Of a stretch of DNA of 21,072 nucleotides, positions 1 to 7,124 are shown one piece after another (the stretch's first letter is position 1; every line of letters starts with the position of its first letter). The notes below the pieces were generated by a model. The model saw nothing but the letters and a program-made list of their open reading frames with translations, did not search any database and had not been told where the DNA came from. Where the stretch lies: positions 1-21,072 of the forward strand of contig DATNIE010000005.1 of the NCBI GenBank assembly GCA_035604595.1. The letters are read 5' to 3'. This DNA is from CAIKZZ01 sp035604595. Lineage in GTDB: Bacteria > Pseudomonadota > Gammaproteobacteria > Steroidobacterales > Steroidobacteraceae. Both the position numbers and the translations under genes were made by a program.

Positions 1-328
1 GGTCGGCCACCGGTCATTAAGTCGCCGGTATCGCCGCTAACAGGCGGCCAGCTCGCGATCTCCCCATGCAGTCAAACTGAGAATCGCCGGCCGCATGGCT
101 CGGTATGCCCCGTGGCTCTCGCACTGGGCATGCACCATGACGCTCGACGTTCTGGGGCGAGCTGCTTGCGGTTGCGTGATTGAACGCCACGTGGGCCGGG
201 CGCGCACAGACAGCCCTTTGCCAATATTTACGACGCCGGCCTGGCGGTCCGAATCACGGTGGTCCAAACGACTGCTCGCCACGGTATGCAAGGACCCTGA
301 TTGACCAGCCTGTGCAGCGGTTGGCATA
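1..328. other. Non-coding or unassigned left edge
   Basis: I see no convincing gene here. Open frames exist on both strands, but their translations are rich in Arg, Ser and Pro, with no recognisable motif. The longest, on the minus strand, overlaps the end of the FemAB-like gene in another frame. The stretch lies downstream of that gene's stop codon and may include its transcription end, but I found no hairpin followed by a T-run. Confidence 0.5.
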
Positions 329-1450
329 TCACCTGACCGCCCCGACCTTGATTGCCAACCGCCGCGTGATACTTGCCATTCGTGCCAACACCGGGCGCGG
401 CTCGATTCGGTATTCAGCCCCGATATCGAGCTCCTTGGAGGAGAGCCTGCGTTTGAACGTGGAGATGCCGTGGAATGGGTGGTCATGGAGCGCGTCCGGG
501 GCAATGACGCCACCCAGGTCGATCCAGGAAGCGCCATTGGATCTTGCCCATCGAGCGATGTGCCCAATCATGGCGTAGCCGGGAGCGACACCCTTCAGGT
601 CATCCGACCGCTCTGACCCAGCGGCGTTGTACTCCACATAGTCGCCGTGCAGGCGGCCCCAAGCAAACGCAATCAGGTGATCCGGGCTAGGCCGCCCGGC
701 AAGGAATGCGCCGACGAAGACGGACGCCTGACCTGAAGTTGAGTCCGAGAGGATGTCGCGAAAGTCGATGTGTGGGACGCCCATCCCGGTTCGTTCAAAC
801 GTTTGGCGGTGGATTGCCAGCAGGCGATCGATGTAGGCGGCGTCCCGGATCTCAGCCGTCCAGCCGATTCGCTTTCTCTCAAGCGCCAGCATTTTGGGCC
901 GGCTGTTCGCACTCAATGAACGCAGTAGCGCCTGTTCGTCCTCGAGCACCTCCAACGCGACCGTGCGGGTGTACATCATTGGCGAAAGATTGTGGTTGGC
1001 ACCAGCGGACAGCAATGAAGCCTCGATGGCGGCGCGCCTAGCTGGATCTTCATCGAAGATCTGCACATCCAGGCGTCGCAGCCTTGGAACGGCCCGCGCC
1101 ACCTGGCGCAGAATCACTCCAGGATCGTAGCCGCAACTCGCGTGAAGGGAACGCCCGACCCGTGCGGCCCGTCCGATAAAGCTTCCAGGCAGCGCACGAC
1201 TCGCGGACAGCTCTATGCTGAATGCCGTCATGAGGCGACCGCCACGATCCAGCGCGCGACACCACCGCCACAGGTGGTGGCTGTCGTGCTGCGGCCAGGT
1301 CGAGTAGGAATGCGGAACCGGCAAATGGTGTGCCCGGAACTCGGCGAGGTCGGCCTCGTGTTCGCGGCTCCCACACGCCGTGACCTCGACCGAGAAGTCG
1401 CTGTCACGCAATTGCGCCCATCGATCGTGCAAGGCGTCTTCTGCTGCCAT
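329..1450 (-). CDS. FemAB/GNAT-like acyl- or aminoacyltransferase
   Basis: A 373-residue protein that reads like the FemAB / BioF2-like branch of the GNAT superfamily: two tandem GNAT folds that transfer an acyl or aminoacyl group to an amine. The clearest signature is near the C-terminus (about residues 310-345): a WIDLGGV strand, then HPFHGISTFKRRLSSKE, matching the family pattern of a DLGG strand followed by G-I-x-x-FKR. An earlier block around 185-200 (LSANSRPKMLALERKR) matches the start of the second GNAT domain. No signal peptide or membrane segment is visible, so it should be cytoplasmic. The substrate is unknown; relatives modify peptidoglycan bridges or act in exopolysaccharide clusters. 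It starts with ATG at 1450; upstream is AT-rich (GATACT at 1459-1464 on this strand), with no clear ribosome site. It lies 279 bases beyond the proline dehydrogenase-like gene, so co-transcription is uncertain. GC looks lower than in the genes to the right. Confidence 0.7.
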   Translation of the reverse strand: MAAEDALHDRWAQLRDSDFSVEVTACGSREHEADLAEFRAHHLPVPHSYSTWPQHDSHHLWRWCRALDRGGRLMTAFSIELSASRALPGSFIGRAARVGRSLHASCGYDPGVILRQVARAVPRLRRLDVQIFDEDPARRAAIEASLLSAGANHNLSPMMYTRTVALEVLEDEQALLRSLSANSRPKMLALERKRIGWTAEIRDAAYIDRLLAIHRQTFERTGMGVPHIDFRDILSDSTSGQASVFVGAFLAGRPSPDHLIAFAWGRLHGDYVEYNAAGSERSDDLKGVAPGYAMIGHIARWARSNGASWIDLGGVIAPDALHDHPFHGISTFKRRLSSKELDIGAEYRIEPRPVLARMASITRRLAIKVGAVR

Positions 1451-1729
1451 CGTATTTAGTATCTCGTACGCGCCGCACAGGCGCTATGCGCTCAGTCGCA
1501 TATGAGGAACGAAGGACGTCTGCGCATTGGACTTAAGCGGGACATTCTTCGTGCAGGCGGGGCGATCGCGCCCGCGACACGACCGTTCTTCGGTCACCCG
1601 GTCCCATTCGCCCGGGAACGCGTATGAGTCTCGTCTGCATTTGCGTCGGCGCGATCTTATGGGAACCGTTGGCGGCACGACGCGATCATAAGTAGCGGCG
1701 GTAGCTGCCGCAGCCGCGCCGAGAGCTGT
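1451..1729. other. Intergenic region between the two minus-strand genes
   Basis: 279 bases with no supported gene. A 64-codon minus-strand frame (1484-1678) has no motif and no ribosome site. A small perfect hairpin, GACCG-TTCTT-CGGTC, lies inside it near 1580, without a T-run. AT-rich bases right before the FemAB-like start may contain its promoter. Confidence 0.4.
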
Positions 1730-2584
1730 TCAGCGCTGTCCGAGCCCGGCCGCATCGCGGATCAGCCAGACAATGCGCCGCGGATCATCCAGCAGCCGGC
1801 CGACGGCGTACGGCAGAAAACCGAAGCCGTAGCCGACATACACGCGTGCCGCCACGTCCAGCGTTCGGGCCATCGCGAGCGAAGTCCGGCGCGGCATGCC
1901 ATAGAGAAGCTCGAGTTCGCAGTGGGTCGCGGCCGCCGAGAGCTCACGAAGCGCCGGGCGTGTAACCGCCAGATCGTGGCTCGCGACCGCGACGTGCGCG
2001 GCGCGGCCCGCGAGGGCCCGGACCAGAGACAGGAATCCTGCCCGCAGATCGTCATTCGGACCTTCCTGATCGGGCCACTGGCCTTTGACGACACGCACTG
2101 GCAAGCGGCGTTCAGCCGCCCATGCGGCATCCCCGATGCTGCGTGACCAGCGGCTGGGCAGGGTGACGCCGATTCTGACCTGCGCGGCGATCAGCACCGG
2201 GTCGACGAAAAGCCAGGTGCGCTCTGCGGTGTTCGGCTGCATCGCGTCGAGGTGCAGACGTATGCCGGCGGGGGCCGCGGCGGCGGCCAGCTCATCGAAC
2301 AGCGTCCGTGAGAAGTCGATCGCCGGCAGCTTGATCGACACATAGTCGCCGGCACGGCAATGACGGATGCAATCAAGATATTGATCGGCGACCTGCCGCG
2401 GCGAATCCCGGTCCTCATTCCAGAAACCCACCGTGGCGACCAGGCCCTTGGCGGCGAGCTGGTCGACCACGCGCACGGCATCGTCGATCCGGTCCCCGGC
2501 CACGTAAGCGCGCGCCGCCCGCTTGAGCGCCCACTGCAGCATTGGCGACAGCGTCGACTGCTTAAGTGCACGCAGCATTGTCAC
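1730..2584 (-). CDS. Proline dehydrogenase (PRODH) family protein, divergent active site
   Basis: A 284-residue stand-alone PRODH-like TIM-barrel protein. Family landmarks in order: AYVAGDRIDDAVRVVDQLAAKG near residue 26 (the usual YVAGE...A...L...G entry), a WNE segment near 55, LHLDA (position of the flavin-side Asp), RVVKGQW near 162 (canonical R-L-V-K-G), VASHD (canonical A-T-H-N), LELLYGMP (canonical Q-x-L-Y-G-M) and YVGYGFGFLPYAVGRLLDDP at the end. True proline dehydrogenases end with an R-R-L-x-E type motif whose two arginines hold the proline carboxylate; here the first Arg is Gly and the Glu is Asp. It may bind flavin but use a substrate other than proline. There is no DNA-binding or P5C dehydrogenase domain, so it is not PutA. 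The start is GTG at 2584 or ATG at 2578; no strong ribosome site decides. Confidence 0.72.
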   Translation of the reverse strand: MTMLRALKQSTLSPMLQWALKRAARAYVAGDRIDDAVRVVDQLAAKGLVATVGFWNEDRDSPRQVADQYLDCIRHCRAGDYVSIKLPAIDFSRTLFDELAAAAAPAGIRLHLDAMQPNTAERTWLFVDPVLIAAQVRIGVTLPSRWSRSIGDAAWAAERRLPVRVVKGQWPDQEGPNDDLRAGFLSLVRALAGRAAHVAVASHDLAVTRPALRELSAAATHCELELLYGMPRRTSLAMARTLDVAARVYVGYGFGFLPYAVGRLLDDPRRIVWLIRDAAGLGQR

Positions 2585-2986
2585 GGGAAGCCCGGCACCG
2601 GTCTTCGCAATGCTCCAGCCGCGATCGGCGCTGCGGAATTTGGGCGCAACGAATGCATTCTTCCGGTCGAGCGTTGGGAATGGCTTGAAGTCCGCACACT
2701 CCGCCCGAGCTAACGCGCTGGCCGCAAATAGCGAACACGTCGGGGGCGCGCGATCTTCAAGTGTTCGTCGTACGTTGTGATTGCGACACCGGCGCGCAGA
2801 GGGTCGTCTCAGCGTGACTCATTCATCCAGATTGTAACCTATCGACTTGTGTCATCCGCGGCCGCGCTGGAATCTGTGACAAACTATGCTCGATGGATCG
2901 AGAAGACAGGATGTGTTCCTGATACGTGGGTACTTCTGGCGTGTATTTCAGTGGCCGGGTCGATCGTTTGTCAGTGAGGTTCCACC
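2585..2986. other. Divergent intergenic region
   Basis: About 400 bases between the minus-strand PRODH-like gene and dusA. Open frames here have no recognisable content. The stretch 2815-2900 is more AT-rich than its surroundings and probably holds the dusA promoter: TATGCT at 2885-2890 is a possible -10 element, but no matching -35 element is visible at normal spacing. I found no inverted repeat worth reporting. Confidence 0.4.
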
Positions 2987-4087
2987 GTGTCGGAAGCCCG
3001 GCGCGTGCCTCGCAACCGTCACCGATGGCTGGTTCGGGCGCGTGAAACAACAAGCAAGCGAGACTTGGACGTCATGATGCTTGGCGCGAACGGTGTCATC
3101 GGTCGAGCCTTGAGCGCGGCGCCGATGATGGACTGGTCGGACCGGCACTGCCGGCACCTGTTCCGAATCCTCGCACCACACGCGCTCCTCTACACCGAGA
3201 TGATGGTCGCGCAGGCGATCCTCAGAGGCGATCGTGCGCGCCTGCTCGAGTTCGATCCAGCCGAGCATCCGGTCGCGCTGCAGCTCGGCGGCAGTGATCC
3301 CTCGGCCCTCGCGCAGGCGGCGCGGATCGGCGCCGAGCGGGGGTACGATGAGATCAACCTCAACGTCGGCTGCCCGAGCGACCGGGTGCAGAACGCGAGC
3401 TTCGGCGCGTGCCTGATGGCCCGCCCGCTGCTTGTCGCCGAGTGCGTCGCCGCGATGCGCGCCGCCGTGACGGTGCCTGTCACGGTCAAGTGCCGGATCG
3501 GCATCGACAACGAGGACAGCGATGGGTTCCTCGAAACATTCATCGATAGCGTCGCGGCCACCGGCTGCGACACGTTCATCGTGCATGCCCGCAAGGCGAT
3601 CTTGTCGGGCCTGAGCCCCCGGCAGAACCGCGAGATCCCGCCGCTCCGCTATGACACGGTGTGGCGGCTCAAGGCGGGGCGCCCCAGTCTTTGCATCGTG
3701 ATCAACGGCGGGATCCGGACGGTCGAGTCAGCCCGCGAGCAGTGGATGCACGTCGATGGGGTGATGGTCGGCCGCGAGGCCTATCACAACCCGTACTTCC
3801 TCGCGGCGCTCGACCGGGCGGCATGGCCGGACGGTGCAGACGCAGTCCCGGATCCGAGAGAAGTCGTCGAGCGGATGAGGCCGTACATCGAGCGGGAGCT
3901 CGCGCGCGGTACGCACCTGCATTCCATCACCCGCCACATGCTCGGTCTCTACGCCGGGCGGCCGGGGGCCCGGGCCTGGCGGCGTTCGTTGAGCGAGCTC
4001 GGCCGGCGCGACGGTGCCGAGATGAGTATCGTCGCACGCGCCTGCGCTGCGGCCGAAGGGCTCAGCGCCGGCCGACTTGCGGGCTGA
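2987..4087 (+). CDS. dusA: tRNA-dihydrouridine(20/20a) synthase DusA
   Basis: FMN enzyme that uses NADPH to reduce uridine to dihydrouridine in the tRNA D-loop. Residues 45-55 read APMMDWSDRHC, the FMN-binding start of DusA. LYTEMM follows near 68, HPVALQLGGSDP near 94, and NVGCPSDRVQ at 126-135 carries the catalytic Cys129. HARKA near residue 202, GLSPRQNREIPPL and the later INGGI also match DusA rather than DusB or DusC. With the GTG start at 2987 (TGAGGT about 8 bases upstream) the protein has 366 residues, with an N-terminal tail longer than usual. The in-frame ATG at 3074 would give 337 residues, close to the family length, and could be the real start. The adenylate cyclase gene follows 67 bases after the stop but appears to have its own promoter. 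Confidence 0.92.
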   Translation: MSEARRVPRNRHRWLVRARETTSKRDLDVMMLGANGVIGRALSAAPMMDWSDRHCRHLFRILAPHALLYTEMMVAQAILRGDRARLLEFDPAEHPVALQLGGSDPSALAQAARIGAERGYDEINLNVGCPSDRVQNASFGACLMARPLLVAECVAAMRAAVTVPVTVKCRIGIDNEDSDGFLETFIDSVAATGCDTFIVHARKAILSGLSPRQNREIPPLRYDTVWRLKAGRPSLCIVINGGIRTVESAREQWMHVDGVMVGREAYHNPYFLAALDRAAWPDGADAVPDPREVVERMRPYIERELARGTHLHSITRHMLGLYAGRPGARAWRRSLSELGRRDGAEMSIVARACAAAEGLSAGRLAG

Positions 4088-4138
4088 TGGGGCATCGGGG
4101 CTGCCGGCGCCCGCAGCAGTCGCTTATGACAAGTCGTA

Positions 4139-4144
4139 TATAAT
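4139..4144 (+). promoter_or_regulatory. Candidate -10 element of a near-leaderless transcript
   Basis: A perfect TATAAT ends 10 bases before the cyclase ATG at 4155. Transcription from it would start only about 3 to 4 bases before the start codon, leaving no room for a ribosome site, and none is visible. No good -35 hexamer lies 16-18 bases upstream. Confidence 0.5.
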
Positions 4145-4154
4145 CGCGGCCGCC

Positions 4155-5057
4155 ATGACCAAGGACATCGAGCTCGCCATCCTGTTCGCCGATGTCGTCG
4201 GCAGCACCATGCTTTACGAGAAGCTCGGTGACGACCAGGCCCGCGAAATGGTCGGCATCTGCATCGAGGTGATGAAGACCGCGACCGAGCAGCACGGCGG
4301 GACGGTCATCAAGACGATGGGCGATGAGATCATGGCGACGTTCCCGAAGGCCGACGAGGCGGTGGACGCCGCGAGCCAGATGCAGCGGACGATTTCGACC
4401 CACCAGGCATTGCAGAACGAGTTCGCGCACGTCGCGATTCGCATCGGCTGCCATTTCGGGCCGGTGGTCATTGAAAATCGCGACGTGTTCGGGGCGGCCG
4501 TGCATACCGCCAACCGTATGACGAGCCAGGCGAAGGCCGGGCAGATCATCACGACGGTGACGGTCGTCGACCGGCTGTCGTCGGACTGGAAGTCTGCGGT
4601 CCGTCAGATCGACGTCGCGACCCTGAAGGGCCGCAGCCACGAGATCGCGCTCTACGAGGTGTTGTGGCAGACCGAGGACATCACCAGCATGCTGCCGGCG
4701 ATCGCGCTCGCAACGCGCGAGCAGCAGCGACCGAAGCGCCTGCGTCTGCGGTTCCGCGGCGAGGAGATCGTGCTCGACGATCACCGCACCCACGTGACCA
4801 TCGGCCGGGCCGAGGACAACGACATCATCGTCAAGGGAAACCTCATCTCGCGCCTGCATGCGCGGATCGAGGCGAACAAGACCCGCTTCGTCCTGGTCGA
4901 TGAGAGCACCAACGGCACGTTCGTGCACGGAACGGGCGGGGACGAGCACTTCGTACGGCGCGACAGTGTGCCGATCACCGGCGAGGGCCTGATCGGGCTC
5001 GGACGCGCGCCCGAGCGGGAATCGTCGCAGACGATCCGCTTCGTCTGCGAGGAGTGA
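4155..5057 (+). CDS. Class III adenylate cyclase with C-terminal FHA domain
   Basis: A 300-residue cytoplasmic protein: cyclase domain (about 5-175), linker, FHA domain (about 195-295). The cyclase makes cAMP from ATP. Visible residues: metal-binding Asp13 (FADVVGS) and Asp57 (KTMGDE), and the adenine-selecting pair Lys53 (IKTMGD) and Asp110 (RDVFG), which favour ATP over GTP. In the GAAVHTANRM block, Arg121 is kept but the usual transition-state Asn is His117, so activity could be changed. The FHA part has GR at 217-218, the S-x-x-H motif in ISRLHARIE and STNGTFVHG, so it should bind phosphothreonine peptides, which suggests control by a Ser/Thr kinase. The ATG at 4155 was chosen because the cyclase domain begins right after it and a TATAAT sits just upstream. 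A longer frame from 4077 would overlap the dusA stop and adds no recognisable residues. Confidence 0.88.
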   Translation: MTKDIELAILFADVVGSTMLYEKLGDDQAREMVGICIEVMKTATEQHGGTVIKTMGDEIMATFPKADEAVDAASQMQRTISTHQALQNEFAHVAIRIGCHFGPVVIENRDVFGAAVHTANRMTSQAKAGQIITTVTVVDRLSSDWKSAVRQIDVATLKGRSHEIALYEVLWQTEDITSMLPAIALATREQQRPKRLRLRFRGEEIVLDDHRTHVTIGRAEDNDIIVKGNLISRLHARIEANKTRFVLVDESTNGTFVHGTGGDEHFVRRDSVPITGEGLIGLGRAPERESSQTIRFVCEE

Positions 5058-5108
5058 GCGCTTCGCCCGGGCGCGGCGGCAGCCTCCGCGCACCGGCGCG
5101 TCAACTCC

Positions 5109-6884
5109 TCAGCCCAGGCGCCGCAGCACGTCCTCGAGTTCTTTGCTGAGCGCGGGCGGCAGCCGGTCGCCGTACTGCTCGAATTCGCCGGCGAGGTGCG
5201 CAAGCTCGGCACGCCAGGCCGGCGCATCGAGGCTGAGGAGTTCCTCGAGCGCGCCGTGCGCGAGCTCGAGGCCCGACACGTCCAGATCGTCCCGCGCCGG
5301 CATGTAGCCGATCGGCGTGTCCCGCGCGTCCACCCGGCCCGCGACGCGATCGATGATCCACTTCAGGACCCGCAGGTTCTCACCGTACCCCGGCCACAGG
5401 AACTTGCCGGCCGCGTCCTGCCGGAACCAGTTGACATGGAAGATCCGCGGCGGTCGCGTCAGGCGCGTCTCGAACGACAGCCAGTGCCGCCAGTAGTCGC
5501 CGAAGTTGTAGCCGGCGAACGGCTTCATCGCCATGGGATCGCGCCTGAGGATCCCCACTTTGCCCGTCGCGGCGGCGGTCGTCTCGGAGGCGACGCCCGC
5601 GCCGAGCAGAACTCCGTGGCGCCAGTGCCTTGCCTCATAGACGAGCGGGGCGAGTGTGCGGCGGCGCCCGCCGAAGATGATGGCCGAGAGCGGCACGCCC
5701 GCCGGGGAGTCGGTTTCCGGCGCGTAGTGAGGGTTCTGGCGCGCCGCGACGGTGAAGCGTGAGTTGGGGTGGGCCGCGTGGCCGTGGGCCGGATCGTAGG
5801 GGCGCCCCTGCCAGTCGATCACCGGCCGGCCGCGATCGACCCCGTCCCACCACGGCTCATTGTCGGCCGTGAGCGCGACGTTGGTGAAGAGCGTGTCATG
5901 ATGGATCATGTCGTAGGCGTTCTTGTTGCTCTTCGGGCTCGTCCCCGGAGCGACGCCGAAGTAGCCGGACTCGGGGTTGATCGCGTACAGCCGGCCGTCC
6001 GGCCCCGGGTGCAGCCAAGCGATGTCATCGCCGATGGTCTTTACCTTCCACCCCGGGAGGGCCTCGGGCGGGATCAGCATCGAGAGATTGGTCTTGCCGC
6101 AGGCCGACGGGAACGCCGCCGCCAGATAGTGGGTTTCGCCGCGCGGATTCTCGAGCGCGACCAGCAGCATGTGCTCGGCGAGCCAGCCTTCCTCGCGCGC
6201 CTGCCAGCTCGCGATCCGAAGCGCATGGCACTTCTTTCCGAGCAACGCATTGCCGCCGTAGCCGGAGCCGTAGCTCTTGATCGACAGCTCCTCCGGAAAA
6301 TGCATGATGAAGCGTCGCTCCGGGTCGAGCTCGCCGGTCGAGTGCAGGCCGCGCACGAAGATGCCATCGCGGGCGATCCGCTCGAGCGCGGCGCTCCCCA
6401 TCCGCGTCATGATCCGCATGTTGAGCACGACGTACGCGCTGTCGGTGATCTCGATCCCGCAGCGCGCGTAGGGCGAGTCGATCGGCCCCATGCAATAGGG
6501 CACGACATAGAGGGTGCGCCCGCGCATGCAGCCGCGAAACAGCGCATCCATCTTGCGATGCGCCGCGTCCGGCGCCATCCAGTGGTTGTTGGGTCCGGCG
6601 TCGCGCTCGCTCTTGGTGCAGACGAACGTCAGGTGCTCGACTCGCGCAACGTCATTGGGGTTCGAGCGGTAGAGCTGGCTCCGAGGAAAAGTGACGGGAT
6701 TGAGCGGGTGGAACTCGCCGCGCGCGATCAGCTCAGCGGTCAGTTCGGCGGCTTCTCCCTCGCTCCCCGTGCACCAGTGCACCCTTGCCGGGGTCGTGAG
6801 CGCGCGGACCTGGTCGATCCAGGCCTCGAGGCTCGACGGCACGACGCGGGAGGCGGCGAGCGGCGTCGGGGAGTGGGGTGCCAT
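5109..6884 (-). CDS. pckG: Phosphoenolpyruvate carboxykinase (GTP)
   Basis: Converts oxaloacetate and GTP to phosphoenolpyruvate, the first committed step of gluconeogenesis. The protein has 591 residues, near the usual 600-620 of the GTP family. The hallmark FPSACGKTN (258-266) is the PEPCK-specific P-loop with the catalytic Cys262; GDDIAW (285-290) carries the metal-binding Asp pair. Arg81 in RVEHLT, KSERDAGPNNHW (91-102) and FLWPGYGENLRVLKWI near the C-terminus are all typical of the GTP enzyme. The frame stays open upstream to 7124, but those 80 residues are basic low-complexity sequence. The ATG at 6884 begins the region resembling the family and lies about 40 bases downstream of a TATAAT, so I prefer it. 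The gene converges on the cyclase gene with only 51 bases between stops, and is divergent from yoaA. Confidence 0.93.
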   Translation of the reverse strand: MAPHSPTPLAASRVVPSSLEAWIDQVRALTTPARVHWCTGSEGEAAELTAELIARGEFHPLNPVTFPRSQLYRSNPNDVARVEHLTFVCTKSERDAGPNNHWMAPDAAHRKMDALFRGCMRGRTLYVVPYCMGPIDSPYARCGIEITDSAYVVLNMRIMTRMGSAALERIARDGIFVRGLHSTGELDPERRFIMHFPEELSIKSYGSGYGGNALLGKKCHALRIASWQAREEGWLAEHMLLVALENPRGETHYLAAAFPSACGKTNLSMLIPPEALPGWKVKTIGDDIAWLHPGPDGRLYAINPESGYFGVAPGTSPKSNKNAYDMIHHDTLFTNVALTADNEPWWDGVDRGRPVIDWQGRPYDPAHGHAAHPNSRFTVAARQNPHYAPETDSPAGVPLSAIIFGGRRRTLAPLVYEARHWRHGVLLGAGVASETTAAATGKVGILRRDPMAMKPFAGYNFGDYWRHWLSFETRLTRPPRIFHVNWFRQDAAGKFLWPGYGENLRVLKWIIDRVAGRVDARDTPIGYMPARDDLDVSGLELAHGALEELLSLDAPAWRAELAHLAGEFEQYGDRLPPALSKELEDVLRRLG

Positions 6885-6924
6885 TGGGGTTCTCACGACG
6901 CGTCCGCACCGGAAGGGGCCGCAG

Positions 6925-6930
6925 ATTATA
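6925..6930 (-). promoter_or_regulatory. Candidate -10 element for pckG
   Basis: Minus-strand TATAAT, an AT-rich hexamer in very GC-rich DNA. It would start transcription roughly 33 bases before the pckG ATG at 6884. No good -35 match is visible at 16-18 bases. Confidence 0.4.
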
Positions 6931-7124
6931 CGAGGTGCCAGCCGTGCGGCGGTGCGGCATGCGCGGGGCCGGCGCCGGCGACCGGCGAATGGAGGGCCCG
7001 CCGAATGGGTCGGCGGTGCGTGGTCGCTGGTGCCTTCGACAGCGATTGAGCGTATTGACGCTCGCGTCGCGGCACGGGACCCGGATAATGACGCCGCGGC
7101 CTTCGCCGCGCCGCTCACCGCCAC

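Noticed and set aside
37..567. 176-codon minus-strand open frame at the left edge
   Set aside because: It overlaps the FemAB-like gene in another frame and its Ser/Arg/Pro-rich translation shows no domain.
1484..1678. 64-codon minus-strand open frame
   Set aside because: No ribosome site, motif or family resemblance.
5058..5108. Bidirectional terminator between the cyclase gene and pckG
   Set aside because: GC-rich with short self-complementary parts, but no clear stem with loop and T-runs.
5769..7049. 426-codon plus-strand open frame opposite pckG
   Set aside because: It is a reverse-frame shadow of pckG; the pckG frame has unmistakable family motifs.
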